A DNA stretch of 64,000 nucleotides, from the NCBI RefSeq assembly GCF_009737085.1, contig NZ_WOVL01000011.1, positions 62,001 through 126,000 on the forward strand, read 5' to 3'. The position numbers and the translations under genes are program-made. Below are positions 7,955-17,448 of the stretch, one piece after another; the first letter of the stretch is position 1, and each line of letters starts with the position of its first letter. The notes beneath the pieces are model-generated. The model made no database searches. It saw only the letters and a program-made list of their open reading frames with translations, and was not told the DNA's origin. This DNA comes from Paenibacillus sp. NEAU-GSW1 (GTDB lineage: Bacteria > Bacillota > Bacilli > Paenibacillales > Paenibacillaceae).

Positions 7955-9158
7955 AGATTACTTATCGCAGGAAGAGATTGACGCGTTGCTCAATCAATCG
8001 ACTGGATCGGAAGCAGCGCCTTCGTCCACCGAGGACGTACAGCTGTCGGACTTTCTGTCAACGATAGAGCAGGACGCGCTTGGCGAGATCGGCAATATTA
8101 CGTTTGGCAGCGCGGCTACCGCATTATCGACGCTGCTGGGCAAGAAAGTCGATATTACGACGCCTCAGGTAACTTTTATTCGCAGAGATCAGCTGGCGGA
8201 TGAGTTTCCAAAGCCTCATGTTGCAGTTAGCGTTCAATACGTAGACGGCTTTGAAGGCATCAATTCGCTCGTAATTAAGACGAAGGATGCGCAAGTCATT
8301 GCGGATCTGATGTTGGGCGGAGAAGGCGATATCACGGCTCAGGAGCTTAACGAAATACATATTAGCGCCGTTCAAGAAGCAATGAACCAGATGATGGGCT
8401 CGTCGGCCACGTCGATGTCGACGATCTTTAACCGATTTGTCAACATTTCGCCGCCAGGCATTGATATTTTGGATGTGGATAGCGGCGATGGAATGGGCCA
8501 ACTGCCGCCGGTCGATATCTTTATCAAAATTTCATTCCGTCTAACAATCGGCGATTTGATCGATTCGACGATTATGCAGCTTCTCCCGGTATCGTTTGCA
8601 AAACATATGGTGCAAACGCTGATGGGCGGAGGAATGGAAGAACCTGCGAGCGCTCCGGCACCGGCGCCTGCACCACAACAGAAGCAGCAAGCTGTGCAAG
8701 AGCCTGCTTACACGCAGCAGCAAGCTCATATGGAAGCGGCAGCATCGCAGCAAATGTATCAACAGCCGCCAGCTCATTACAGCATGCCGATGCAGCCGCA
8801 AGGCCCGCAAACGTACGGAAATCCGGTTAATCGCAACGTTAATGTGCAGCCTGTACAGTTCGCGAATTTTAATCAGGCTCCATTTGTGCAAGCGGATGAC
8901 ACAAATCTGAATTTACTTCTCGACATACCGCTGAAGGTTACCGTAGAATTAGGTAGAACCCAGAAGCAAATTAAGGATATTTTGGAATTGTCCCAAGGAT
9001 CGATTATCGAGCTGGACAAGCTTGCCGGCGAGCCTGTAGACATTCTTGTGAACAATAAGCTGATCGCCAAAGGCGAAGTTGTCGTAATTGACGAAAACTT
9101 TGGCGTTCGCGTAACCGATATCGTCAGCCAATGGGACCGCATTCAAAAATTACAATAA
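7944..9158 (+). CDS. fliY: FliY, motor switch phosphatase (CheC-FliN fusion)
   Basis: C-ring protein that dephosphorylates CheY-P and replaces FliN. Product of 404 residues: N-terminal EIDALL peptide resembling that of FliM, a CheC-like domain (about 35-220) with both phosphatase helices present (LGEIGNITFGSAATALSTLL and VQEAMNQMMGSSATSMST, each keeping the Glu/Asn pair), a Pro/Gln/Ala-rich linker (about 230-315), and a C-terminal FliN/SpoA domain ending near WDRIQKLQ. TTG 7917 is in frame, but ATG 7944 with an upstream AAGGAG is preferred. Adaptation thus uses two CheC-type phosphatases, FliY and CheC. Confidence 0.95.
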   Translation: MTSKDYLSQEEIDALLNQSTGSEAAPSSTEDVQLSDFLSTIEQDALGEIGNITFGSAATALSTLLGKKVDITTPQVTFIRRDQLADEFPKPHVAVSVQYVDGFEGINSLVIKTKDAQVIADLMLGGEGDITAQELNEIHISAVQEAMNQMMGSSATSMSTIFNRFVNISPPGIDILDVDSGDGMGQLPPVDIFIKISFRLTIGDLIDSTIMQLLPVSFAKHMVQTLMGGGMEEPASAPAPAPAPQQKQQAVQEPAYTQQQAHMEAAASQQMYQQPPAHYSMPMQPQGPQTYGNPVNRNVNVQPVQFANFNQAPFVQADDTNLNLLLDIPLKVTVELGRTQKQIKDILELSQGSIIELDKLAGEPVDILVNNKLIAKGEVVVIDENFGVRVTDIVSQWDRIQKLQ

Positions 9159-9178
9159 CACCTTAGGAGGAAAAGAAG

Positions 9179-9541
9179 ATGGCAAACCGCATTCTAATCG
9201 TAGACGACGCAGCATTTATGCGCATGATGATCCGAGATATTTTATCCAAAAATGGGTATGAAGTCGTCGGGGAAGCGCAAGATGGAGCGCAAGCGGTGGA
9301 GAAATACAAGGAACTGAAACCAGACCTCATTACGATGGACATTACGATGCCTGAGATGGACGGCATTTCTGCACTGAAAGAAATTAAAAAACTCGACGGA
9401 AACGCTAAAGTCATTATGTGCTCCGCAATGGGGCAACAAGCGATGGTTATCGATGCGATTCAAGCCGGCGCTAAAGACTTTATCGTGAAGCCTTTCCAAG
9501 CGGATCGCGTTATCGAAGCGATTAAAAAGACGTTGGGCTAA
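9179..9541 (+). CDS. cheY: CheY, chemotaxis response regulator
   Basis: Single-domain receiver of 120 residues that carries the signal from CheA to the switch. The acidic pocket DD (9-10), the phosphoacceptor Asp54 in DLITMDITMPEMDG and the conserved Lys in FIVKPF (about residue 103) are all present; no output domain follows. TTAGGAGGAAAAGAAG precedes ATG 9179. Its place between fliY and fliO/fliZ is the same as in B. subtilis. Confidence 0.96.
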   Translation: MANRILIVDDAAFMRMMIRDILSKNGYEVVGEAQDGAQAVEKYKELKPDLITMDITMPEMDGISALKEIKKLDGNAKVIMCSAMGQQAMVIDAIQAGAKDFIVKPFQADRVIEAIKKTLG

Positions 9542-9551
9542 CGGTTTCCGG

Positions 9552-10208
9552 ATGCTCAACAAAATTTCAACGATATCCATGCTGTCGGTTTCAGGCTTAG
9601 CCGTATGGCCGTCGCTGGCGGCGGCTAGCGATCTTAACGGCGATAGCAGCAAGCCGCCATTCTCGGATTCCGGCAACATGACAGGCAGCATGATTTGGGT
9701 CATTATATCTTTATTTTTAGTTATCGGATTAATTGTGATCGTGTTGAAGTGGATGTCCCAGCGCAACCGGGCTTGGGGAACGAGCCGTTCTCTTCGCTCG
9801 CTCGGAGGCATTGCTCTGGGGCAGAACAAATCGCTTCAAGTGATCGAGCTTGAAGGCTGCGTCTATATTGTCGGCGTAGGGGAGAATATTACGCTGCTAG
9901 ACAAAGTAGACAATACCGAGCAGGCGCATTCGATTATCGCCGCCATGGAGCGACAAGCAACGGGCGGTTGGTCGGCGGGTTCGATTACTGAGGTTGTGAA
10001 ACGTTTCCGCAAACAGCAAAGCGGCTCCGAAAGCGTTACCGGATCCAAGGCCGATTCAACCAACGAGATGTGGAACGGGGCATCGTCTTCCTTTCAGTCG
10101 ATGCTCAACGACAAGCTGAGCCGTCAAGCAGACCGTAAACAACAGCTGGAAGCGTTGCTTAAAGACGACAAAATTAATGAACGGTTGATGGATGACAATG
10201 AAAAATAA
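9552..10208 (+). CDS. fliO: FliO/FliZ, flagellar biosynthesis membrane protein
   Basis: Assembly factor for the FliP/FliR export gate. The 218-residue product has a signal-peptide-like N terminus (hydrophobic stretch ending AAAS at about residue 27), a transmembrane helix (about 48-70, MIWVIISLFLVIGLIVIVL), and a small basic cytoplasmic domain with GGIALGQNKSLQVIELEG, typical of FliO. The Bacillus orthologue is called FliZ. The ribosome site before ATG 9552 is weak. The last 17 bases overlap fliP. Confidence 0.9.
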   Translation: MLNKISTISMLSVSGLAVWPSLAAASDLNGDSSKPPFSDSGNMTGSMIWVIISLFLVIGLIVIVLKWMSQRNRAWGTSRSLRSLGGIALGQNKSLQVIELEGCVYIVGVGENITLLDKVDNTEQAHSIIAAMERQATGGWSAGSITEVVKRFRKQQSGSESVTGSKADSTNEMWNGASSSFQSMLNDKLSRQADRKQQLEALLKDDKINERLMDDNEK

Positions 10209-10950
10209 ATGGTGGATATCAATCGTCGCAGTACAACTGGCTGCTTTTCTGTTCCAAACGCAGGCATTTGCAGAACCGTTGCCTAATGTCGAGATAAACT
10301 TTGGCAGCGGTGGCGAGGAACCGAGTTCAAGCGCGTTATCGATTCTGTTGCTTATTACGGTGCTTAGTATCGCGCCAGCCATTCTTGTATTAATGACGAG
10401 CTTCACTAGGATTGTCGTCGTGCTCGGCTTCGTGCGAACGTCGCTCGGTACGCAGCAAATGCCGCCGAACCAGGTGCTGATCGGGCTGGCGATGTTTCTC
10501 ACCTTTTTCATAATGGCTCCGACCTTCTCGCAAGTAAACGAGGTTGCGCTTCAGCCTTATCTGAAAGGTGAAATATCGCAAACCGAGGCGTTTGACAAAG
10601 CGGCGGTTCCGATGAAGAAGTTTATGTTCTCGCATACACGAGAAAAAGATTTGCTGCTTTTTATGAACTACACGAAAACGGAAAAGCCGGAAACGTATGA
10701 GGAAATTCCGCTGACCGTACTCGTACCCGCCTATGCGATAAGCGAATTGAAAACCGCGTTTCAAATGGGCTTTATGATTTTTATCCCGTTTCTCGTAATC
10801 GACATGATCGTCTCGAGCATATTGATGGCGATGGGGATGATGATGCTGCCGCCGGTTATGGTTTCACTGCCGTTCAAGCTTCTATTGTTCGTGCTGGTAG
10901 ACGGCTGGTATTTGATAGTCAAATCGTTGCTGCTTAGCTTTAGCACATGA
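10192..10950 (+). CDS. fliP: FliP, flagellar type III export gate protein
   Basis: Core membrane component of the export channel (FliP5-FliQ4-FliR1). Product of 252 residues with an N-terminal hydrophobic leader, then transmembrane segments and the family signature FTRIVVVLGFVRTSLGTQQM followed by PPNQVLIGLA, plus AYAISELKTAFQMGF and the terminal FVLVDGWYLIVKSLL. ATG 10198 two codons downstream is an equally possible start. The overlap with fliO suggests translational coupling. Confidence 0.96.
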   Translation: MTMKNKWWISIVAVQLAAFLFQTQAFAEPLPNVEINFGSGGEEPSSSALSILLLITVLSIAPAILVLMTSFTRIVVVLGFVRTSLGTQQMPPNQVLIGLAMFLTFFIMAPTFSQVNEVALQPYLKGEISQTEAFDKAAVPMKKFMFSHTREKDLLLFMNYTKTEKPETYEEIPLTVLVPAYAISELKTAFQMGFMIFIPFLVIDMIVSSILMAMGMMMLPPVMVSLPFKLLLFVLVDGWYLIVKSLLLSFST

Positions 10951-10973
10951 TTTAAGACGGGGAGGAACTTGCC

Positions 10974-11243
10974 ATGAGTGCTGATTTCATCATCGGTTTG
11001 GCGGGAGAAGCCATCTATACGATATTGAAAGCCAGCGCGCCGATGCTCGTTCTCGCTCTAGTCGTCGGATTAATCGTAAGTATTTTTCAAGCGACTACAC
11101 AGATTCAAGAGCAGACGTTAGCCTTTGTGCCAAAAATTGTTGCGGTATTTGTATCCCTTATCGTATTTGGTCCGTGGGTATTGAATACGATTGTCGATTT
11201 CACTTACAATCTGCTGAATAATTTGCATAAATACATCGGATAG
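10974..11243 (+). CDS. fliQ: FliQ, flagellar type III export gate protein
   Basis: Small export-gate protein of 89 residues with two transmembrane helices (about 15-40 and 52-75). The motif GLIVSIFQATTQIQEQTLAF is diagnostic of FliQ/SpaQ/YscS. GGGGAGGAAC precedes ATG 10974. The gene lies between fliP and fliR. Confidence 0.96.
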   Translation: MSADFIIGLAGEAIYTILKASAPMLVLALVVGLIVSIFQATTQIQEQTLAFVPKIVAVFVSLIVFGPWVLNTIVDFTYNLLNNLHKYIG

Positions 11244-11259
11244 GCTGTGAATCGAATAG

Positions 11260-12051
11260 ATGGATGCGATCGTACAGGGTTTTCCTATTTTTTTGCTTAT
11301 CTTTTGTCGAATAACCTCTTTTTTCGTCGTCGCACCGTTGTTTTCGATGAAAAGCGTGCCGAATTCATTCAAAATCGGACTTGGGTTTTTCATTTCGTTT
11401 ATCGTTTATCTCACTTACGGAGTGAAGCAAACCGTCGATATTGATGCGGAATACATATTGTTTGTTTTGAGAGAAGTTTTAGTAGGCTTGCTGATAGGCT
11501 ACCTTGTCTATTTGTTTTTTACTGTCGTGCAGACGGCAGGCGCGTTTATGGATTTGCAAATCGGTTTCGCAATGGCGAACATCGTCGATCCGATGACCGG
11601 CGTTTCCTCGCCGCTGCTCGGCAATTTCAAGTACATGCTCATGATTATGATGTTCCTCTTAATGAATGGACATCATTACTTGCTGACAGGTCTAATGGAC
11701 AGCTATCAATGGATTCCGATTGATAATGATCTGTTTGCCAGACTGATGGATGGCAGCATTACCAATTATTTGTCGCTGGCGCTTGGACACACTTTTTTAT
11801 TGGCGATGCAAGTTGCCGCTCCGCTGGTTGTATCGATGTTTTTGACGGACGCGGGTTTAGGCTTCTTAGCCAAAACAGCGCCGCAATACAACGTATTCGT
11901 CATCGGCATCCCGCTTAAAATGATTATCGGCTTGATTGTCTTGGTCCTGCTAATGCCGGGGATGGCCGGATTGTTCGATAAGCTGTTCGCAATTTTATTC
12001 AACAATCTGGAGCAATTGTTCGGCATCATCAAGAGTCCGCCGGGACAATAG
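11260..12051 (+). CDS. fliR: FliR, flagellar type III export gate protein
   Basis: Export-gate protein of 263 residues with about six transmembrane helices. Recognisable features are the N-terminal LIFCRITSFFVVAPLFS, the central GAFMDLQIGFAMANIVDP and the C-terminal MIIGLIVLVLLMPGM, as in FliR/SpaR. Only 16 bases separate it from fliQ, and a recognisable ribosome site there is weak, suggesting coupled translation. Confidence 0.95.
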   Translation: MDAIVQGFPIFLLIFCRITSFFVVAPLFSMKSVPNSFKIGLGFFISFIVYLTYGVKQTVDIDAEYILFVLREVLVGLLIGYLVYLFFTVVQTAGAFMDLQIGFAMANIVDPMTGVSSPLLGNFKYMLMIMMFLLMNGHHYLLTGLMDSYQWIPIDNDLFARLMDGSITNYLSLALGHTFLLAMQVAAPLVVSMFLTDAGLGFLAKTAPQYNVFVIGIPLKMIIGLIVLVLLMPGMAGLFDKLFAILFNNLEQLFGIIKSPPGQ

Positions 12052-12080
12052 GATTTTACAGAGCAAAGGAGGCTGCAGCC

Positions 12081-13178
12081 GTGCATAAGTTTCGTTTACA
12101 GCTCGACTTGCAGCTTTTCAGCCAAGAAAAGACAGAAAAAGCGACACCTAGAAAAACGCAAGAAGCAAGGAAGAAAGGGCAGGTTTCGAAATCGGCAGAG
12201 CTGCCGAGCGCATTTATTCTGCTCTTTACGTTTGCCGGGTTTTCCATGTTCGGCATGTTCTACAAACAACGGATCTATCAGATGTTCGGCCATCTGTTCA
12301 ACGATTGGCTCACGATGGAAATGACCGAGAGCAATATCCGCGTCCTATTCTATGATGTAGCTTTAGATATGCTGATCATACTGGCGCCAGTCTTCGCGAT
12401 AGCCGTTATCGTCGCAATAGTCGGAAATGTAATGCAGTTTGGCTTCCTCTTCACAGGAGAGCCGCTGAAACTAAAATTCAGCAAATTGAATCCGTTTAAT
12501 GGCTTCAAACAAATATTTTCGTTGCGTTCCTTGATCGAGTTTGCCAAAAGCATTTCGAAGCTGCTAATTATCGGGTTGCTCGTTTTTCAATCCATTGCTT
12601 CGAATTGGAACCGCATATTGTTGCTTTCAAGCTTATCGATCGAGCAAATCTTTTCGTTTACTGCAAGATTGACCGTAGGGCTTGGCATTAAGATCGGCGC
12701 AGTGCTGGTTATCGTTGCGTTTGCCGATTATATGTACCAACGTTACGAGCATGCGAAAAGCTTGCGGATGTCAAAGCAAGACATTAAAGATGAATTTAAA
12801 AAGTCAGAGGGCGATCCTCTAATAAAAAGCCGAATTCGCGAAAAGCAGCGGAGGATGGCGATGCAGCGCATGATGCAAGAGGTTCCGAAGGCGGACGTCG
12901 TCATAACGAACCCGACGCACTTTGCAATTGCCCTTCAGTACGATGCCTCAAAAATGGAAGCGCCGCTCATAATCGCAAAAGGGATGGATCATGTCGCGCT
13001 AAAAATTAGAGAGGTCGCAAAGGAGCATGGCGTCATTATGATGGAAAATAAGCCGCTGGCCAGAGCGCTGTACGAACGGGCAGACATCGGAGACTCCATA
13101 CCAGCAGACCTGTTCCAGGCTGTGGCGGAAGTGCTGGCATACGTATACAAATTGAAAGGCCGAGTAAAATCTTCATAA
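12081..13178 (+). CDS. flhB: FlhB, export specificity switch protein
   Basis: Membrane protein that autocleaves and, with FliK, switches export from rod/hook to filament substrates. The 365-residue product begins with the family motif QEKTEKATPRKTQEARKKGQ, contains four transmembrane helices (about 30-210) and a cytoplasmic domain with the autocleavage site NPTH (in VVITNPTHFAIAL, about residue 276). The start is GTG 12081 after AAAGGAGG. It stands between fliR and flhA, as usual. Confidence 0.96.
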   Translation: MHKFRLQLDLQLFSQEKTEKATPRKTQEARKKGQVSKSAELPSAFILLFTFAGFSMFGMFYKQRIYQMFGHLFNDWLTMEMTESNIRVLFYDVALDMLIILAPVFAIAVIVAIVGNVMQFGFLFTGEPLKLKFSKLNPFNGFKQIFSLRSLIEFAKSISKLLIIGLLVFQSIASNWNRILLLSSLSIEQIFSFTARLTVGLGIKIGAVLVIVAFADYMYQRYEHAKSLRMSKQDIKDEFKKSEGDPLIKSRIREKQRRMAMQRMMQEVPKADVVITNPTHFAIALQYDASKMEAPLIIAKGMDHVALKIREVAKEHGVIMMENKPLARALYERADIGDSIPADLFQAVAEVLAYVYKLKGRVKSS

Positions 13179-13207
13179 ACTATCATTAGAAAGGGAGGAG
13201 GCGCATC

Positions 13208-15241
13208 ATGAAACTAAAAGACCTTGTTATCCTAATCGGGATCATCGGCATCGTGCTCATGATGGTTATCCCTATCCCTACCTTATTGCTGGATATTTTA
13301 TTGATCTTAAATATCTCGATTGCATTAACGATTTTGCTTATTGCAATGAATACGAAGGAAGCGCTTGATTTTTCAATCTTCCCTGCGATTTTGCTCGTAA
13401 CCACTCTATTCAGGCTAGCGCTAAACGTATCGACAACGAGAAACATTTTGGCGCATGCTCATGCAGGCGAAGTGGTTAAAACGTTCGGCGAATGGGTAGG
13501 CGGGGGAGAAATAGCGATAGGCTTTATCGTGTTCCTGATTCTCGTCGTTGTCCAGTTTATCGTAATTACGAAAGGCTCGGAACGCGTAGCCGAGGTTGCG
13601 GCGAGATTTACGCTCGACGCGATGCCGGGCAAGCAAATGAGTATCGACGCCGATTTGAACGCAGGTCTTATTAACGAGCAGCAAGCTCGCGAACGCCGTT
13701 CGAAAATCGAGCGTGAGGCCGATTTCTACGGTGCAATGGACGGTGCGAGCAAATTCGTAAAGGGCGACGCGATCGCTTCTATCATTATTTTGCTGATCAA
13801 CTTGATCGGCGGCTTTGTAATCGGTATGGCAATACATAAGTATCCATTTAGTGAAGCTCTTTCAACCTATTCGATATTGACGATCGGCGACGGTCTGGTT
13901 AGTCAGATTCCGGCGTTGCTTATTTCTACGGCTGCAGGCTTGATCGTAACGAGAGCGGCATCTGACGGCAACCTCGCCGATGATGTCACATCTCAACTGT
14001 TCAAATATCCGAAGCTGCTATATATCGTGGCAGGAACAATCGCAGCGCTTGGTCTCTTTACTCCAATCGGAGTTATGCGGACATGGCCGTTCGCTATACT
14101 GCTTGGTGTCGGAGGATGGCTGATGCAAAAGTCGATTTCCCAAAAACAGCAGCAACAAGAGATGCTCGTCGAAGAACAGCAAATCGAAGAGGTGCGCAGT
14201 CCGGAGAGCGTTATCGGCTTGTTGCAGGTTGATCCAATCGAATTCGAATTCGGCTACGGACTTATCCCCCTCGCGGATACAGGGCAAGGCGGAGACTTGC
14301 TTGACCGGATCATTATGATTCGCCGGCAATGCGCGCTTGAGCTCGGTCTTGTCGTACCGGTTATCAGAATTCGCGACAACATACAGCTGAAGCCAAATGA
14401 GTACGTTATTAAAATTAAAGGCAATACAGTCGCCAAGGGCGAGCTGCTGCTTAATCACTACTTAGCGATGAGTCCGGGCTTTGAGGACGATTCGGTTATC
14501 GGCATTGAAACGACGGAGCCGGCTTTTGGGCTTCCAGCGATTTGGATTGATGAGCAAATGAAAGAACGCGCCGAGCTTTCCGGCTACACGGTAGTCGATC
14601 CGCCTTCGGTAGTTGCTACGCATTTGACAGAAATTATTAAACGCCATGCGCATGAATTGATTGGACGCCAAGAGACGAAGTCGCTTGTTGAAAATGTCAA
14701 GGAAACGTATCCGGCGCTTATCGACGAGCTTATTCCTTCCATTCTATCGATTGGCGAGATTCAAAAAGTGCTTGGTAAACTTCTCCGCGAGAAAGTGTCG
14801 ATTCGAGATCTGGTTACGATATTTGAATCTTTAGCCGATCAGGCGCAGTACACAAAGGATCCTGACATTTTGACGGAATACGTAAGACAAGCGTTGTCCA
14901 GACAAATTACGCAGCAATTCTCCGCTTCCGGAGACACGCTGCGAGTCATTACGGTTGGTCCGGGGCTGGAGAAGAAGATTGCCGAGTCGGTGCAGCAATC
15001 CGATCAAGGAAGCTACATTGCGCTTGATCCGGTTGCTACCCAGCAAATCTATCAAAAGCTGAGCGAACAGGTATCCCGCCAGATCCAATCCGGTTATCAG
15101 CCGATCGTCTTGACTTCGCCGACAATCCGCATGTACTTGCGTCAAATTGTAGAACGCACGATGCAGGATATTCCGGTACTCTCTTATAGCGAGCTGGAGC
15201 CAAATATTGAAGTTCAAAGCGTCGGGGTGGTGAATCTATGA
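13208..15241 (+). CDS. flhA: FlhA, flagellar export gate ion channel/substrate receptor
   Basis: Nonameric export component that couples proton flow to transport and docks chaperone-substrate complexes. Product of 677 residues: N-terminal membrane half with eight predicted helices, the FHIPEP signature region (ATLFRLALNVSTTRNIL and DAMPGKQMSIDADLNAG), and a C-terminal cytoplasmic domain (about 340-677). AAAGGGAGGAGGCGC precedes ATG 13208. Its stop overlaps flhF by four bases. Confidence 0.97.
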   Translation: MKLKDLVILIGIIGIVLMMVIPIPTLLLDILLILNISIALTILLIAMNTKEALDFSIFPAILLVTTLFRLALNVSTTRNILAHAHAGEVVKTFGEWVGGGEIAIGFIVFLILVVVQFIVITKGSERVAEVAARFTLDAMPGKQMSIDADLNAGLINEQQARERRSKIEREADFYGAMDGASKFVKGDAIASIIILLINLIGGFVIGMAIHKYPFSEALSTYSILTIGDGLVSQIPALLISTAAGLIVTRAASDGNLADDVTSQLFKYPKLLYIVAGTIAALGLFTPIGVMRTWPFAILLGVGGWLMQKSISQKQQQQEMLVEEQQIEEVRSPESVIGLLQVDPIEFEFGYGLIPLADTGQGGDLLDRIIMIRRQCALELGLVVPVIRIRDNIQLKPNEYVIKIKGNTVAKGELLLNHYLAMSPGFEDDSVIGIETTEPAFGLPAIWIDEQMKERAELSGYTVVDPPSVVATHLTEIIKRHAHELIGRQETKSLVENVKETYPALIDELIPSILSIGEIQKVLGKLLREKVSIRDLVTIFESLADQAQYTKDPDILTEYVRQALSRQITQQFSASGDTLRVITVGPGLEKKIAESVQQSDQGSYIALDPVATQQIYQKLSEQVSRQIQSGYQPIVLTSPTIRMYLRQIVERTMQDIPVLSYSELEPNIEVQSVGVVNL

Positions 15242-16554
15242 GGGTAAAACGGTATGTAGTTAACGATTTGCCTGAAGCGCTCCCGATGATCCGAAGCGAG
15301 CTTGGAAAAGACGCCGTTATATTGAATACGAAAGAAATTCGCGTCGGCGGTTTTATGGGAATGTTTCGGAAGAAGAAGATGGAGGTTATCGCTGCGATTG
15401 AATCTGGAGCGGCGGCCAGCAAGCCGCAAGCTCAAAGCCGGCAGGCTGCAGATTTCAACGCGGTGATGACTGCCATTAATGAGACGGTGCAGCAGCGTAC
15501 CAACGCTGCTGCTGCAGCCGTTCAACCGAGCATTGAAAGCAGGGGAGACGGATTTCCAGGCGCGGCATATGCTGCTGCCGGAGGAGCGGCCAGCAAATTA
15601 CCGCAGCAGCCTCAAGCTCCGAATGTGTCGACAGCAGTTATGGAACGGCCGGATAGTTCAGCCGCATTGTCTCGCATTAACGACGAACTGCTGGACGAGA
15701 TCCGCGTCATTAAGCAATCGCTTCTCCAGCTATCGGTCAATCGGCCGAATCAAGATTTGCCGATTGCGATGCGCAAGCTATACGAACGATTGGTAGATCA
15801 GGAAGTAGATGCCGATCTTATCCGCCGATTGCTGGATAGTACGGAGGAAACGCTGCGATCGCAAGCTTTGCCATATTCAACAGAGACCGTTTGGGAAATC
15901 GCCCGGCAAACGCTGCTGGAGTGGTTGCAGCCTCTATCGGGCGAACGAATTCGCGAGGATGCTAGAATCGTTCATTTTGTCGGTCCTACAGGCGTAGGCA
16001 AGACAACGACGATTGCAAAGCTTGCAGCCGAACAAACGATAAAGCGCGGCCGCAAAGTCGGATTCATTACATCCGACACCTATCGAATCGCTGCGGTCGA
16101 TCAACTGAGAACGTATGCGAACATTTTGAATGTGCCAATTGAAGTTGTATTTTCGCCGATGGATTTGATGAAAGCTTTCAATCAGCTTGAAGACCGCGAG
16201 CTCATTTATATGGATACAGCGGGACGAAATTTCCGTAATGAGCTTCATGTTTCTGAAGTTAACAGCTTGCTGCAAACGAATGAAACGAGTGAAACGGTAC
16301 TCGTGCTCAGTTTGACAGGCAAGACGAGAGACATGATGGCAGTTGCCGACAACTTCGCAAAATATGGAGTGACGAAAGCTCTGTTTACGAAGCTTGACGA
16401 GACGTCGGTGTTTGGCGCGATTCTCAATCTGGCACTTAACTATCAATTAATACCGACCTTCGTCGCAAGAGGGCAAACAGTGCCGGATGATATTGAACCT
16501 TTCAACGCAGAAACCTACGTCAATGATCTGTTGGGGGAAGCGGCCGATGAATGA
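15238..16554 (+). CDS. flhF: FlhF, SRP-type GTPase controlling flagellar placement
   Basis: GTPase that determines the number and position of flagella together with FlhG. Product of 438 residues: N-terminal B domain beginning MRVKRYVVNDLPEALPMI, Ala/Gln-rich linker (about 60-145), N domain, and a G domain with P-loop GPTGVGKTTTIAKLA (about residue 248), TSDTYRIAAVDQLRTYA and the DTAGR motif. The start overlaps the flhA stop (ATGA). It is followed by flhG. Confidence 0.96.
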   Translation: MRVKRYVVNDLPEALPMIRSELGKDAVILNTKEIRVGGFMGMFRKKKMEVIAAIESGAAASKPQAQSRQAADFNAVMTAINETVQQRTNAAAAAVQPSIESRGDGFPGAAYAAAGGAASKLPQQPQAPNVSTAVMERPDSSAALSRINDELLDEIRVIKQSLLQLSVNRPNQDLPIAMRKLYERLVDQEVDADLIRRLLDSTEETLRSQALPYSTETVWEIARQTLLEWLQPLSGERIREDARIVHFVGPTGVGKTTTIAKLAAEQTIKRGRKVGFITSDTYRIAAVDQLRTYANILNVPIEVVFSPMDLMKAFNQLEDRELIYMDTAGRNFRNELHVSEVNSLLQTNETSETVLVLSLTGKTRDMMAVADNFAKYGVTKALFTKLDETSVFGAILNLALNYQLIPTFVARGQTVPDDIEPFNAETYVNDLLGEAADE

Positions 16555-17422
16555 TCAAGCGGAGGCGCTTCGCAACTTGGTGAAGCAGAAAAACAGCATG
16601 GAGCGCAACCGCATGACGCGCATTGTTACGGTTACGAGCGGTAAAGGCGGCGTTGGCAAATCGAACTTCAGCCTGAACTTCGCACTTGCGCTTCGCCGGC
16701 TCGGAAAAAAGGTGCTCGTCTTTGATGCCGATATCGGCATGGCCAACATTGACGTGTTAATGGGGATCAGCTCCTCAAGCCATCTCTATCATTTGTTCAA
16801 GCAGGATAAAACGATTTGGGATATCGTTCAGGAAGGTCCAAGCGGCCTTCAATTTATTGCCGGAGGTTCCGGCTTCAAGGATTTGCTGGAGCTGTCGGAG
16901 AGCGAAATGAGATGGTTTTCAGAGCAAATCGGCAAGCTGGACGGCATGTATGACGTTATTTTGTTCGATACGGGCGCGGGACTCTCTAAAGAGACGGTAC
17001 TGTTCATAGAAGCTGCGCGCGAAACGATAATCGTTACGACGCCGGAGCCGACTTCCATAACTGACGCTTATGCGCTCATTAAAATGGTAAAAGCGAAAGG
17101 CGTAGATCCGAGTTTCCGGCTCATCGTCAATCGCGCTTCCGACAGGAAGGAAGGCAAGCAAACGGCGGATAAGATCAGCATGGCGGCAGAACGTTTTCTA
17201 AATACGCAATTGCCGACATTAGGCATCATCCCCGATGATCCGTCCGTGTCGAAAGCGGTCAAGCGTCAAGTCCCGTTTACGATTGCTTTCCCCGGATCGG
17301 AAGCCGCTCGCGCCATCGACGATATCGCCAGACGCTTTATCGAGGACGAGAAGCCGTCTGAAGAGGTTGTCCATGAAGGGATCAAAGGATTTTTACATAA
17401 AATGTTCAGGCTATCCAGATAG
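16547..17422 (+). CDS. flhG: FlhG (YlxH), MinD-like ATPase controlling flagellar number
   Basis: ParA/MinD-type ATPase that stimulates FlhF and regulates C-ring assembly. The 291-residue product has the deviant Walker A SGKGGVGKSNFSLN (about residue 27), the N-terminal DQAEALRNLVKQK helix typical of the FlhF-activating peptide, VLVFDADIGMANIDVLMG, and a C-terminal amphipathic tail. An open frame extends further upstream inside flhF, but ATG 16547 after GGGGGAAG is supported; it overlaps flhF by eight bases. Confidence 0.95.
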   Translation: MNDQAEALRNLVKQKNSMERNRMTRIVTVTSGKGGVGKSNFSLNFALALRRLGKKVLVFDADIGMANIDVLMGISSSSHLYHLFKQDKTIWDIVQEGPSGLQFIAGGSGFKDLLELSESEMRWFSEQIGKLDGMYDVILFDTGAGLSKETVLFIEAARETIIVTTPEPTSITDAYALIKMVKAKGVDPSFRLIVNRASDRKEGKQTADKISMAAERFLNTQLPTLGIIPDDPSVSKAVKRQVPFTIAFPGSEAARAIDDIARRFIEDEKPSEEVVHEGIKGFLHKMFRLSR

Positions 17423-17448
17423 TCCTTTGAAAATGAGGAGGTAAGAAG

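Noticed and set aside
11247..11444. 65-codon + strand frame overlapping the start of fliR
   Set aside because: Out-of-frame shadow of FliR with no start signal or similarity.
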